NCBI RefSeq assembly: GCF_004027225.2
Contig: NC_044278.2
Location: 4,216,001 to 4,280,000, forward strand
DNA from: Strigops habroptila
Taxonomy: Eukaryota > Chordata > Aves > Psittaciformes > Psittacidae
DNA: 64,000 bases
Reading direction: 5' to 3'
The translations under genes were made by a program, and so were the position numbers. The notes below the pieces were generated by a model, which was given only the letters and a program-made list of their open reading frames with translations, was not told the origin of the DNA and ran no database searches. Positions 1-14,704 of this stretch are shown here, piece after piece. Numbering within the stretch: the stretch's first letter is position 1; each line of letters starts with the position of its first letter.

Positions 1-3000
1 TTTAAATTGCTTCCCCTGCAGAACCAGAAACATAGTTTTATCTTCTTTGGTTTCCTGTTCCTCAGCTCCCCTGGGAAAAAATGCCAGAATATTGCAAATA
101 CCTGTGGCAGTCACCTTCTTTCTTCTACTTCAAAAAACAGGTGCAAGAGACTGGGAACTGGTAATATCACAAGAATACTGTGATTAAATAGCTAGGAGTA
201 GAAACTGAGCTTTAATTTTTTAGTTTTGTGCTCAGAATATTTGCATGTTCATTTTAATTCTCTGCAGTTCTTGAAGCATGTAAGTTTTGTGCTGAAATAC
301 ATTTTTCTTTCTCCTCTTTGTCACTCTTGCTCATAAATTCTGCAGTGGACAGAAGAATTTGGATGCATAGAGGAATATTCTGTCTTCATGAAATTCAGTG
401 CATAACTGGGATGGTTTCTTCTGTATGTTTTATATTGTAACTTAAACGTAATGTTTGAACAGCAACTCATAAACCCTGAACTTACTGGGAGTACAAAACC
501 AGCATTCTTTCCTAGATCATCTCTTAGCTCTAATATTATAGAAACAAGGGAAAATACTATTACATCAGCTTTGGTGATACTAACACAGCATGCATTTGCC
601 CTGTTTAACTTCCACTGCAGAAAATTCATCTCTGGTAGGCTGAGTTGCTTTGGACTAGTTTTATTTGAATGTCAGCTTGGGTTTTATGCTGCCTTTGAAA
701 GGTCTGCAGATCGAACATTACCACCTAGTGGTTGACTATAGTGGATAGGAGAAAAGAATTGCACACTACTTGCTTTTAAAAATTTGCCCACCATGGGCAG
801 AGGCTTAAATATCTGAAAACAGAGACCTATTGAGTTTGTGTTTGGTTTAGTCCCTAAGTATTGCATCATAATCAATAAATATCTTCAAAAACAAAACACA
901 GAACAAAGGAAAAATAAACTTGCAGTTGTGATCAGAAATCCATTCGCTTCAGATTAACTACAATAGCATAACTGCTACTGTACAGCAGATGTGTGTGTAG
1001 TGCTGCTAAGGAAGTTCTGCACTCAGATGAAAGAGCTACAACCAGTGTTCTGCCTGGTGAGAACAGACAACGCCTCTGCAGAGGGGATAGCTGAGATTGA
1101 CTTGACTCATAGAAGCACAGGAATGGAATTTTTCATTTGCCCTTTGCCTAAATGATGGTTAAAAAAACCCAAAACCCCAACAAATTTTTTTTTAACTTAA
1201 TAAAGCAGAAACACTTATTCAATTGTTTAAGCATGTTTTTTATTACCTAAAAACCAGAAGTCTTTAAGAAGTTTAGTTTCTCTTACACTGAAGATCCAGT
1301 TCTATTACTTGATACTAAAGAGTATGATATACAAGTTCACTAAAAAGGCAAGAAATTGGGTGAGCTTTGAGTCTCTGAAATAGCTAATGTATTTGTGGTT
1401 AAATTTAAGTTCTCCACATATTCCTGACAGCCAGGGGGCGGGAGGGGAGCAGGGAAGGGAAAGTGGTAATTTTTTTCCATTTCATTTGAAAAATTAAATC
1501 AGTTACATGAAGGGATTGGTATTTCTCTTGGTATTCCTCGTCATCCCTTCAACTACTGATTAGAGGGAAAAGAAGCAGCGTATGAAGGAAACAGTTTCGC
1601 GTTTTAAAGAGGAAATTTTTTTTTCTTGGTTTTTTTGGTTGGTTGGTGTGTGTTTGTGGAACTTCTCTTTTGCAATTAAATTCTCTGAAAAAAATAAAGT
1701 CAGATGAAAACTTTCAGTTCTGGAACAGCTTTTTCTCGATGTTTAAGCTATGATATTCACTGCAAATATTATCATTAATGTGATTATTTTTGCAGATAAT
1801 TGATTTTCAGGGGTCGCCAGAAAGAATTTTACTAAGGTTAACTTGAGTCGGCAGCAGCCTGAAGAGTAGATTGCTTGCCTTTTTACTTCTTTGAAGACAA
1901 GGATCACCAACTGTAACTTTGCTCTCTGCTCCTGCACCAGACTTTGCTTATATCCCCAGAGAGCCTGGATTCACTGGGACCTCAGTAAGCGAGCTAGTAA
2001 GGACAGCTTATAGGTATAAGTAATTTTGGCAAGAGGACCAAGTTAGAATCTGAAGTGGAAAAGCTTTCTTTTATCATCAAGTGTGAACAGTGAATCAGAA
2101 ACTGGGATCAAAATATCTGTATCCACTTTTACAACTGTATGTGTGTGCTTTAATCAGGAAGAGTGAGGCTTGAGGTTGCAATTGATTCAAGACAGGAAAA
2201 TGGGGCAAAATACTCATTGTGAATACTGAAAACAATTCTACTTGTGAATTTATGTAAATCCATGCTTGTTAGTTTAGCCTTCGAAGTATCTTATTCTCAA
2301 CTTATGGGTTTTATTTTCTCATGGACCAATTTTAAACCTTTTGCATACTACAAATGCTCCTAACAGTAAATAAGACTTTTCTGTTTTATAGTACAATTAT
2401 AACTATTTCTTCAAACATCTTCAAATATGCACACTAGGCTAATGCAAAGGAAAAACACCCAGAGTTTTGGCAAGGAGATCCTAAGCAATTGTATTTCTAT
2501 GGTAAAATGAAACTTAGAGTGACTACTAATACCCAAGGGAGTTCATAAGTATATAAAAGGGAGGAGGGAATAGCTTTTAAGCAATTATGAAGTTACTTTA
2601 TCAGAAAAGCTGATATCACATCATGTCTTGTTAGAAAGTTAAATCTTTCAGAACTAATCTCACTGCTTTCTAGTGAAAAGGACTGTACAAATGAAATCAC
2701 AGCTTGCAAATGAGGCTCTGTAGTAACTGATGCCAAGTTTGTCTTTTTAGGTGTTGATAATTGTTCAAGGTTACACTTGTAAAGAAATCATTGGCTTATA
2801 AACTCCATAAATCACTGCCTGTTCTGCATGACACAGGGGAGATGAAGTTGTTGCTTCTCGAGGGCAACATCTCAGTGGTGGTAGATGGCTGGGGGCGGGG
2901 AAAGGACAAAATCAATAATTATTTTTTTTTTAGCCAAACTGTATAGTGTTCAAATACTACAAAGATAAATATATGGCAATATATTGATTACTGCCCAGAT

Positions 3001-4237
3001 GTGTTCAGGGAGTCCAGAACATAATTTTCTACGTGCAGGAGAAAGAAGGCTGAGTAAAAAAACATTCAAACAGCAAGTGATTTTAGTCTAAGATAAAATG
3101 AAACTCTGAAGAACCTGTCATTCACTCAGGCATTAACGATATAGTTCTGGCTAGCCATTTAATATAAAACTCTCTCCAAAAAAGAATTACCAAAGCTTTA
3201 TTATTTTAACATAAACATCCAAGGAAAATAGTTGCAGGAGCTGCTGAAGAGATAGCTAGAAGCCTATGAATAACCATTACTGAAAGAACGACTTCTCGAA
3301 TGAAGTATGAGCCTATAAAACATAAAAAGGCGGCTTGTTTTCCTCATGGCAGATTCTTTACATAAATGGCTACAGCAAGGGCAAACAGGTAGCAGTGGCT
3401 GCAGAAAAATTCAGTGTTTAAGGTGACGGATGGGCCAGTAGTACAAGGCTTCTTGTATTAAGATTGGCAACGTATATTAAGTATTTTCTTGGTTTAGCTG
3501 CATAATTAACTATCTGAGATGGAAAATCACCTCTTTTTTTAACAAAGGAAAGAGTGACTGAGAAGGTGACTTTTTATACTCGGGAAAACAATGAAGCTGT
3601 TTCCAATACAGATGCACCCTGTCTTCTGATGTAGATGCATTACTAGAATATACTCAGTTTATGCTTTGTTAACTCTTACAGAACTTGAGCACATGCTAGC
3701 TCTTAAGTAGCTACCAGGTGCTGTACTGAATTTTGGCTGGTGATAGGCTGTTCATAAAATCACCTTTGTGGTTTCATCTATATTAATGCTGATGGTCCAC
3801 TCCTTTCCTCTGTCAGGTCTCTGTGGGGTGTACTGGCAAGGGGTTCCCAGTTGTCTAGTGTATGTGTGTGTAAAAGTTCCTGCTGTCTTTGGATTTTAAG
3901 TGGATTAGTATCTGGTTTTAAGCAAATTTCAAAGACTTGTTTTGGGAGTTACCTGGTGATATTGTATTTTTTTGATAGTTCTCCCACACTAGGTTCTTCA
4001 AGTAAATCCTTCTCAGTCCTCCTCTTTTCATGCTTTTCTTTTGTGCTGTGGGTTACATATCAAGGCTGACATTTCTTAAAATACTTCAGGACCCTTTTAT
4101 CCTTCACATTGATTTCCCTTGTTTGTGACCAGTGTTCCTTCCCTATGCTCCATTAACAGTTCTTGGCCCACTCAATCACAAGTCTCCTCAGCTTAGGAAA
4201 TAATATTTCAAGCTTAAACTCCACAGTTTGAAATTAA

Positions 4238-4263
4238 TTTTTTTTTTTTTTTTTTTGTTTTTT
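4238..4263. repeat. Poly-T tract
   Basis: An uninterrupted run of 19 T, one G, then six more T. Confidence 0.85.
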
Positions 4264-5189
4264 AATAAGCTGGTTTAAGAAAGATCCAGGGACAAGGGGA
4301 TAGGAATGGAGTGATAGAAGATGATGTAGAAAAAAACCCTCAAAGCCAGAGTTTAATTTTTTTTCCCCTAGATGCAGTGAACTTTGTAGGCCTCAACTTC
4401 TATTATAATCTTTGAGTGGATGTTAATCATGGGCCAGTTATTAAAGAAAATCTCTATGGTGTCCATTCTCACAAAACTTAGGAATTACTAATAACCTTAA
4501 TAATTGGAATGGAAAATTGTATATTGGCAAGGAGGGTTTATTGGAATATTGCCTTCTTTCTGTAATGCCTTTATTGTCTTATACTTCAAAGAGAATATTT
4601 GAGTCAATACTATTTTCCTTGATTTGTTTTCAAAATTCTTAAGGGCCATGTGTTATTAAGTACAACAGGGTTTCTCCATTAACAAATAATCACTTTATTG
4701 TAACAATTGATATGATTACTCTTGACTGATATTACTCTGTTCATCAGAAAACTTTGTTGCATTCATAATCTAGAATTTAGGTGTTACCAAGTACTGCAAA
4801 GGGAAAAGTTTAGATTTATTTTCATCAGTTGAATGTGTAAGAACCTAAGCTTGGTACCTCTGAGTATTTTCTTGCAGTCAAATCAGGTTTCATCTATGCA
4901 AACACGCACATACTTGTATGCATATACACACACACTCTTTGCAGAAAGGAAGTATGATATAGGCAGGGAAATAGGAAGTATATGAATTTATTGATAGAGT
5001 TAAAAAAATCAGTAAGATAAACCTTGTCTTAATTACTTGAAGATCCTTTTCTGAACAGAAATTTGCAATGTAAGACTGTTTCCTTCTTTTACAAAATTGA
5101 AAACCGTTTTGCAAAAGAGGAATAAAGCATGACAGGTTATTAATTTAGGATTCAAAATTATGATTTTTTTTTATTTTATTTTATAATTT

Positions 5190-5340
5190 ATGGCTGAAGG
5201 CTGCTGTATTTTATAATGGGGCTCTGAGGAAATGCTTTAAGCAATTATGATGGCTGCTGCAGCATCCGTCAATGCGATAAAGGTACTGCTGTCAGTAACA
5301 CGACTAAAAACTGATGTAGTGGCATGTCTTGCCTCTATGC
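5190..5340. promoter_or_regulatory. Possible conserved non-coding block
   Basis: Non-repetitive sequence after a T-rich run, with GCAATTATGATGG and AATGCGATAAAGG and more CpG than the surrounding DNA. No reading frame or repeat family is recognisable. The call is based only on sequence texture. Confidence 0.12.
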
Positions 5341-8300
5341 CTTGTAGCTGATTAACATCCACTGTTTTGGTAAGTAACCCCATGAATTCCATTAAATAGT
5401 ACCCACTGGAGAGTTCTAGAGCAGGATCTAGCTCTTAGAGATCTGTGGATCTGTACCTTGGGTTTTTGCCAATGTCATTTAATTGAAAAGAAGACTGAGA
5501 TAAAATTATAGCCTTTTGAATACCAATGTGTGCTTGCAGCTTTGTTAACCCACTTTTTTTGAATCTCAGTGAAGCATTCTTGCATAAATAAAACACTATT
5601 AGAAAATAAATGATTCAGAAGATGTATTTTATGAAACTAGATAGGGGATAACAAAATGGACTGGATTACTGACAATATATTGCTTTGCTATCTGCAGTAT
5701 CAAAAAGAAAACGTAATGTATCTGAGATAGTGTTCTAACAGCCTTGCCAGAAACAGCATGAAGGGAAAACAGAGATTGCAGATAAACCAGAAAAACTTAC
5801 CTGCATAGCCAATATTCTTGAATATTCTTGTTTTCAGGACTAAAATGGAACATGGAAATTGAATATTAAGCCAAATCCTGTTCATCTTTTGCTTGGAAGA
5901 ATTTGTCTTGAAGAAGTGACATCTTTGGTAGCAATAAAAAGCCTGTCATGGGACAGATCTTTTATAGTGTATTACTTGCCTGGATACCAGCTTATTACTG
6001 GTCACTTACTAGTCACTTACAGGATGTCCTCAGCTACTCCATTCCTTGGCTCAATAACTAGAAGACCTCCAGATGATCCTACTTGAAATTATTGATATGG
6101 CATAAATAAAAGAAAAAAAGGGGAAGAGGGAAGGGAAGGCAGGGAAATATGGACCATAGATTTCATTTTCCTCCCATTGGTTTTAGGCCTGCTTTAGCTC
6201 CTGAGGACAGGGAGTGCCAGACCCATTTGATGTTAATGTGACAGATAACGTTTTCTTGCAGATTTAGTGTAGCCATTGAAGAAGTGTATCACCTGATATG
6301 AATCCCACCCTCTGCTGAGCCGCTTTAGGGAATTGTATGGGTATGCGAGTCAGTGATAGCTTTGGGTCAGTAGGTAATTCAGGGCACAGTGGTCTGTGTG
6401 AACCCATCTGGTTCTGAATGAAGTGACGCAGACTTGTTTTATAATACCCTAGCACAGATTAGCTGTGGGGTGTTTAAAAAGAGTAGTGAGAAGTAACTTT
6501 TTCAATTGCTTCAACTGCCTCCAAAACAATCCTCTCTAGAACTTTAAACAGCTTTACAATGCTCCCTTAAATCATATTTTAACTGTGTCGCTTCAGTAAG
6601 TTTCTTCTCTCCTTCCCCAGTCCTTTTTTTTAACCCTTTGGCATTATAGGAGCTAATCCAGGTTTGTAAATATGGTATTTCCTTGTACATCACATAGCCT
6701 GGTAAAGTATTTGCCTGGTACCAACCTGGAATATGGGCACCAAGACACAGCATGCTTATGAAGATGGGCTTTCCAGCCTGAATTTCTTGTTTAATTAAAT
6801 CAAAAGTAAACTAAATATGTACCATATCTTTCGCTGTTTGCATCAATAAGAAAGGTGAAGGTCTTTGTACAGATTGGTTACGGGTCTTTGCATATGGTAA
6901 CGTAAACTCTATAAATACATATTTCAACATTAGCAGAACTGAAATCACTGTATATATTGCAAATATAATCATCGTGATTTATGTCAATACATAAACAAAA
7001 AAATCTCCATCCCTTGAAACTCTCATCTGCTTGTCAAATTCTGAGTAGCAAATGTAAGCAAAAAAAAAGATGTGGCAGATAAAATTAATGAAGAGATCTT
7101 TATAGCAGCACAGATCAAAGATCACAGACCAGAGGTTTTACAATCTCCAATGAAAATTTTTGTTATACACATGGGAACTATAGAAATTATGTTCCATGGA
7201 AGCAAGCAGAATTTGGCCAGTGTTAGAGAAAAGAAATATGTAGGCCTGGGGCAGAAGAAAAATCTACCTTTAAGTACATGCAATAGATTTTTTTCTTAAC
7301 GATCTTTATAATGAGGTTCTTCCATTGAGTCTCAAGAGCATTGGCAGTTAGTCAAGTTACACAGAAATGTTCAGTTGGTTCATTTCCTAATTGCAGCCCA
7401 TAAATTAAAGAAATAGTACAAGATAAGTTGCTTAGTTATGCTATTCAATAATTTCAGCACACTGGATAATCTGGCTGAACTTCAGGTCTCCGAGAACAAT
7501 GTATTTAGCTATAAAAAGCCAGTTTAACTCTATGTATATGAAGGTTAGAGAACCCTTGAAGAAGTGTATCTACAAGGTGTATAACAATTGCTTACTATAG
7601 AACGTAGTGTACTTGATAGACACTTGTATTAATTAGTGAGGAAGGGAATTATATTTTTAAGAAAGTCATTGGTATCTTCTTGTGCAGTAAAATTTAGGCA
7701 CTGCATGGTGTGTCACTTATTTGAACCTTCAGAAGAAGGGCAGGGATGTCAAGTCTGGGAAACTTCATATGAAAACAGTTTTAGGTAGTTCCATTTTTAT
7801 TTTTTTCTTTAATTTTTGAGGATACAAATGTGTTGGTCTTTTTTCACTTAAAACTGTGTTTTAGTTCCTGAACTTGATCACATTTCACCAAGAAAGTTTT
7901 CATGTAAATAATTCTTGGAATAGGTGTTTGTGTTTGATACCAAAATCTCAAAAGAGATACTGTTTCTTCTGAGGAAAACCGATCAAATATAATTATTAGC
8001 ATTCATAAATAGTTTATTACTTATTCTTCTTTAGCTAGGAATAAATCCACAGATGCAAAGGTAAATTACTAAATTATTCTCACCTACATGATTTTTGTAA
8101 CCTTTGGGATATTTAAGAAACTGTTAGGTTAGTCCTTTCCATATAGGTGGCGACTAGGAGCTGAGAGTACCGAGTACCTTTACTTCCTATAGAGCATGGA
8201 GTTAAATACTGAGCAGGACAGTGGTAGGTATTTACATTATGTCAATTTCATTTGCAGAGTTCACAGAAAGCAGCTAGAAAGATGCTGAAGTCAACATAGT

Positions 8301-11300
8301 TTTAGGTGAAGGGTAGATGGCTACATCTTGACCCAATTGTCTGGAGTGTACTGCCAGTGATATCAACCAGTGTCTTGTTCCTTCTGAAAGAGTTATTTCT
8401 GTGAAACTGATCCAAAGACTAGAAATGGTTTTGTTTCTTTTTGTTCTGGTCCCTCTTCAATATTGTTCGACAAGTGCTAAGTGGCGGCTGGAAGAACTTA
8501 CAGGGTATTAGCAGTGTCTCCCTTAAGTGTTTGGAGGAAAAGGCCTCTAAAGTTTTGATGATTAACTTGTTTTTATTTCAAACTTAACTACTACTTAAGT
8601 AATTCATCCTCTGAACAAGAAAGCTTCAAGCACAACGAAATCTCTCTTATTTCTTGTATGCTGTAACAGGCACCTCTCCCCTGCACATCTGCCCCTGCCC
8701 TCCAAAAGTTTGTGAAACAGTATAACCCTCTGGCTAGTAGGGGTATGCAGCATTGCAGGTGTAATTGAAAGGAGAACTAGATTAATTTGTTGAATATACA
8801 GTTTTCATTTTTAAAGGATTTTTTGATGATAACACACATCTAGGAACAAAATACCCAACACCAAGGAAATGGGGAAAGAGGAGGAATCCATCTACTCAGT
8901 TCAACTGGCTATCAATAAATTCCTCTTATCTGCATTCTTGTTTAGAGGGCTTAGTGACAGACTGTTATAACTTGAGTAGCTAAAGTTGTATGAAACTTTT
9001 TCTATGAGATAGTAAATTTATTTGAGAATAATTCTGCGTACACTAAGCTTGTTCAGATTTTCAATGAATAGTTTAGGCCCAGAAAAAGGAGAGAGAGAAA
9101 AGTGTTGAAAATGATTAAGAAAAAAAAGTATTTTCCCATACATGTTATGAGCAGCTTTAGCAATATGATTGTTTACTATCTTTTTCCCCACTGGAATTGT
9201 ATCTTATTCACTGTTCACACTGGAGTGCATTTATTTAATGATGACTACTGCTATCTGAAAAATAGCTCAGTGACTTGTTTATCACAGCCTGTTCAACTAC
9301 CTCTGAAATTTACTGGCCACAAACATGAACAAAGAGGCTCCACCTCCGTGCAAGGTGAAACAAAGAAGTACTGCTCTCTCATCTTACAGATTAGGACCTG
9401 AATCATAGGAAGACTGTGTCAAAAGTGCTTCTAAATGTGAATGCCTGCTTGAAGATGCCTTTTTGAGTGATATTACCACTAAATAACATGTTTCAGGTTC
9501 ACAGTGTAGCTGTTGTTGACTTTCAGTACCCTGAAATGAGAATGTGATTCCTGGCTGAGCAATAAAAAAATAAAAAAGACTCTCTCCAACAAGCCTGTTC
9601 TTATTCCCCTAAGTTCCTGGTCTTCTCCTGCTAAGATTCCTAATTTAACTCAAAAGGCTTCAGAAGGACTATACAACTAAATGTAGGCATTTGCAATGTG
9701 CACATTTATGTCTGAGTGAGTAGCACTGAGCTCCTTTATGTGGTCAAAAGAAATAAATTACAAGGATGCAACTGATCTTCTACATATGGCATCTAAAATA
9801 CAGTAATAGATATGCATTCTGGCACCTGTCTTTGAAAGAGGGGTGAGTAATTCACAGTTGGACATCTACAGCTAGGTGAAATGAATCCTACTTTCTGTGT
9901 CTCACTCAGCTGGCTCCTTAAATGGCCACCTGTGCCACACTTTGTCTTCTTGGCTAGCCAAAGCTGGCTTTGACACTAACATGCCTTCAGTTCTTTTCTC
10001 CATCTGTCTGCTTTCCGTCCCTCCCGCCTTTTATTACAATAAGGCATCCTCTTTTTCCATGCTTTGTGGGGGTTCAGAAGTGGCAGGCTAGTCAAGGACA
10101 TAAGATGGTATTCATGTTCCTGCATCTCTTTCCAAATCTGTGAAGGTTATATGGAAAATTCTGCTCATCCCTTGCAGTTATGCTCACTGTACTGCAGGAC
10201 AGTGATGGGTGTAAAATGGTCAGCCTTACAGCTTCCCCAGAGAGCTGGAGCTTGTCTAATGCTACTGATGGCTTCTGAAAATGAGTTGTTTTTTTCATGT
10301 TATCTGCTGACTATATATGATCTTAGAGTTTTGAAAGCCATTTAATGTGTCAAATTTGAGGAGATAAAATTATGTGTTTCCAACACCAGAGACAGACTCC
10401 TTACTTCTACCCATCCTTCTGTTGGCTTTAAGGGAGACATGAGAGTTTTTCAGTTAGAGAATATTTTATCTTTTCTAAAAGAATTGGAAGTGTTGTCTTC
10501 TGATTTTCTTCTTGAAATGGGTGATTCCTTTAAAAAATGACCCCCACCCCTCCAAAGGGGGAAAAAACCCCCACATCAAAAAAAACCCATTACCTCCAAA
10601 ATGCAACTTTGGGCAGCAGTATAGATGCAGATAGCAGCAGCCTCGATGATTTGAGCTGTTGGTTAGAAAAGAATGAGAAGAAACAGCCATACAAAATCCT
10701 ATGATAGTAAATAAAAAAAAAAAAAGATCCCTCTACAGATTTTATTTTTTTTTTAATTTATTTTTCAGTTTTATGCTTATATATTAATGTTGCAGTTCAA
10801 GGCTGGCACTGTTTTCAGGTGACAGTCTTATCAGTAGAAAATCATAGATTTTAGATATCACAAAACTACCTATTAATTTAGATTATGCTTAGCAAATAGT
10901 TTTAATTGGAAAAGAAGGCTTTACCAGAAGATCAAGATTTATGACATACTCAATAAGGGATGGTGAGGAATAGTCAAGTTCAGTGCCCTCATGTCATAAG
11001 CAGATTTGAATTACTGTTTTCCATCTCCAAAGAAATTTCCCTAAACCCTTTTATATGAGATACTATGGTAGTGGTTGTTCTGACATTTCTGATTCAAATC
11101 ACTTTCTCCTGATTTAGCATTCTTTTCAATTCAGTATGGGTATTGAGGGTGAAGAGGAAGCTGCTACCGCCTACCACTATTTTTTGCTTCATTTTGTTTC
11201 AGGTGGCTGAAAAAGAAAGGCTTTGATTCAAGTCAAAAATATATATTAACACAAATGTCTTGCCATTTGAAGTCCTCTGAAGTATTAAGTAATACGAAGA

Positions 11301-13339
11301 TAGTGGAAATGCATCTTCCATTACTTCTTCAGATGGCTTGAATGATAAATATTCTCCTGAAAACTTGCATGCTGGAAAGTCCCCTTGTATCTTAGGAACA
11401 TGATTTTCTTTTGTGATCCTGAATACAGATACATTTCTGTAAGTAAATTAAGCTGTGATAAATGCCTAATTATCACCCTTTGATGGTAATAATTAACCTT
11501 AGGGAAGCCTTCTGTTAATATGTTGCATTTGCAAAACAATTATCTGTATGAAAAACTTTTGTTTAATCTTTTAATTCCAACTGCCCCCCTACAAATTCTA
11601 TTCACATTGAAATTGCAGAACATAATTTGTTCAAAGAAGGTTAATAAATTCTGTTGTTTAACAAGAGGTTAAAATACAGCCCAGAGGAATTTTTTGTATT
11701 TCTCATGCCAACTTTTTAACATTTCATCTCTGTGGTTTATTTGCCAGGATCAGAATACTGTTTTCTTTTTTCATGCATATAGTTTTTCACTATTCCAAAG
11801 CATTAACACAAGAATATCTTTTTCCAAACAGCAGAATGCTTTCAACTGCTTCAATAGGACTTCTTTACAAATATATCTGTTTGGCAATGTCATTCTTTTT
11901 ACATTTGTTCCCTCTTTAATGAGTAGGTATTCCAAGACCCTACGTAATTGCTTGCAAAGTAAGAATTCTTTGCCAGTGCATCATTAGCCTTATATACAAA
12001 TATGTTGATATATGTGGTATTTACTCAGTAACATATGACAACTCTGCATAATTTTATAGTAATCCTGGTGTATTACACTTTGTAAGCATCTTACACTTAA
12101 CTAGTGGCTGTAAAGTATCTTGTACCTACCTTATCCATCAGTCATCTAGAGGACAAGAATAAAGAATTAATTGTAATTATTCATTTTCTTTGGGATATCT
12201 TTTTAAAATTACGTACTGCTGCATATATTTGTATTTTTCAGCTGTTATAACTCTGGGACAAAAGACAATTTAGCTTTATTTGTAGACAAGCAAAAAAATA
12301 AACCAATGAAAGATGTTTCATCAACGAGAGACTTCAAGATAAGGAGGTTCTCTCTGGATTGCACATCAAAGGCACAGCATGTTGTGGAATAGTAGACTGA
12401 ACAGTTTCTAACAACCTATTCATTCAGCAGGAAATGGAGGTGTAGAACTATAGAGTGAGACAATGACCTTTAAAGCCTGACTGGAAAGATTTCCACCATG
12501 GTCACATGCCTGGAAAATAGTAGCACTTGGTCAATTCTGCAGACCTGAAACCCTTACTCAGAGACTTGAGCTCTGTCCCTGCACCTCAGGAAGCACCTTC
12601 TAGTGTCCACTAGCAAGTGCCTCAGCTGATCCTACAAATTTTGAGGTGTATGTTTCTGTTACTCTGTAATGGAAGCAGAAAGTACAAATCTTGTTTCCTA
12701 CAGCCTCTGGTATCTCTGGCTTTAAGAGCTCAGCATGCCACTTAGAAGTCTTGACTTCTAATAATGATTGTGCTTTCACTTTATGACAGATAATACATAT
12801 CTGGCAGTAATTTTTTTATGATTACATCTCTTTTTATATGTAGTCTGAAAGCAGTCTACAATAAGAAGAATTATGTTGAAGTGTTTCTTCAATTTTTGCT
12901 TAGGTCAATAAAATATCCTCGGCTGCTACTGATCAGCAATTGGTTGTGTGAACTTGGTGGAAGTTCTCTCATTTTAGCAACAGAGTAACAGTAAATAAAT
13001 TCAGCGTCTTCCACTCAAGTGAAGGGAAAGCAGACTTTTCTGTTCATGTGCTTTTTTTCTAATCTGAAAATGTCAGTACTGTGGAAGGAAATATGTGAAT
13101 GTAGTGTTTTGATGAAAACAGTTAGGAAACACTTTGCAAGACCAGAGTATGCATGTATGTGAGACACTTTTTCTGTAGCATTTATCAGCTAGTTCTAGTT
13201 GTAGTAATTGTACCTTTCTTCAGGAATGAGGAAGATCACAGAGTAGAGCACAAACTGTACCTGATGCAAGGGTTATGTCCACACTTATGAGGATTTTGTT
13301 TGGAGCGAAGGGGTCTAGGAAGCAGCAACAGTGGGGCTG

Positions 13340-13717
13340 CTCTCTCACCTTCAGAACTAAGGATTCAGAGAGGTTGTCGTTGCTGTCTTCAAGTACCTGA
13401 GGGGCATGAGAGAGAAGATAATATCAGGCTCCCTACGGCAGTCCACAGCGAGAAGACAAGGGTCAATAGTCATAAGTTGCAAAAAGGGAAATTCCAATGG
13501 AAAATAAAAGGAGGGTGGAAATTTGCTGTGAGAGAAGTCTAATAGAGCAGCAGATGCCCAGGGAGGCTGTTGAAACTCCGTTCCTGGAGGCATTGAAACC
13601 TTGACTGCATGAAGCTCTGAGCAGCTTGGTATGACTTTGAAGCTATCCCTGGTTTGAGCAGAAGGTTGGATTGAACGATTTCCAGAGATCTTTCCATCTG
13701 AATGACTTATGGTTCTA
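13340..13717 (+). mobile_element. CR1 LINE 3' fragment, sense orientation
   Basis: A degenerate 3' end of the avian CR1 retrotransposon. Recognisable CR1 phrases in order are a 'cttcaagtacctgaggggca' stretch, 'gacaagggtcaatagtcata', 'gcccagggaggctgttgaaa', 'ttggattgaacgatttccag', and the decayed tail 'atgacttatggttcta', derived from the ATTCTATG repeat. It is 5'-truncated, as CR1 copies usually are; the left boundary is uncertain by about 40 bp. Reading frames across it are not genes. Confidence 0.85.
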
Positions 13718-14624
13718 AAAAAGGATAATTCTAATTTCAAATATGTGGTCCTGTGATTGGGTTCCCTGGTATGGGGGCAGAGGGTGTATAAATCAGCATG
13801 TTTTTTCTTTCAAAGTTTAAGGAGAAAAAGAAAAGACACAAGAGTTAAGACAGGTCTCACTTTGTCCTGATGGGAAGTAAAAGCATGCTTGGAAACAGAC
13901 TTACAGATTCAGAAAACTGTTTCCTACTGTACTTTAGCAGCAAGGGCAACTACCTGAGTCCTAACTTGCTACCATCAAAGAAAAGCAAGCAAACTTCTGC
14001 CTCACTTTTTTTAATGATTGGTGCCCTTCAGTATAGTGATATGAACGAGAACTTGCTTAGGTCTTCCATCTTAACTCATTTTTCAATATCGCTATTCACC
14101 CATCATCTTCAGCACTGGTTATTCTATTTCTTCCCAAATACCTTAGCAAAACCTCAAAGAAAATAATCCTGCTCAGTATGGCTCATTGCCACCTATCGTT
14201 ACCCCTAGGATTAATAGCATTTGTGATAACTGCAATAAATTGGACCATTTCATGTTACCATGGTAGCCAAATTGAAAGTAGCAATTTTTCCCCCTAGGTT
14301 CTCTGCAGATACTGTTGGAGGTGCAAGATATAAGCAAATATTGGTTTATAATTTTCATCTGTGTTATAACAAAACATCTTTTCCTAAATTTCTCATTCTC
14401 TGTGATAAGTACCTATGGTGTAGGAGTTTCTAATTACAGAATATCTGGAGACAGAACTGCTTATTTGAGTGTATTGGTTATTAAATGAACCTGGCATTTT
14501 TGTCTTGGACGATAGTGAATTTCAAATACTATAGTGAAGAACTCTTATAAAGCATATAATTGGAGACTGCCAAAGAAAACTTACTTCATTATGCTGCTGT
14601 TAAAAAAAATCAGGTTATGCTCTA

Positions 14625-14704
14625 AATTAAAACAAAACAAAACATAGCCAAAACCAAACAACCAAACAAAAAAAAAACCCCAAACCTAAACCAAAAAACC
14701 ACCA
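14625..14704. repeat. A/C-rich low-complexity tract
   Basis: About 80 bases almost entirely of A and C (AAAAC, AACC and ACCCC units). One of several such tracts in the window. Confidence 0.85.

Larger units (their letters stand above)
1..13339. other. Intergenic DNA, distal upstream of POU1F1
   Basis: No gene recognised on either strand. Reading frames are short (99 codons or less) and none resembles a known protein. It holds scattered low-complexity tracts (1158-1196 A/C then T; 1617-1659 T/G; 4238-4263 poly-T; 10540-10590 C-rich) and an octamer ATTTGCAT at 239-246. The purine-rich run at 6100-6150 is simple sequence. Confidence 0.7.

Noticed and set aside
13357..13740. 127-codon minus-strand frame
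   Set aside because: It lies almost wholly in the CR1 fragment, antisense to it.
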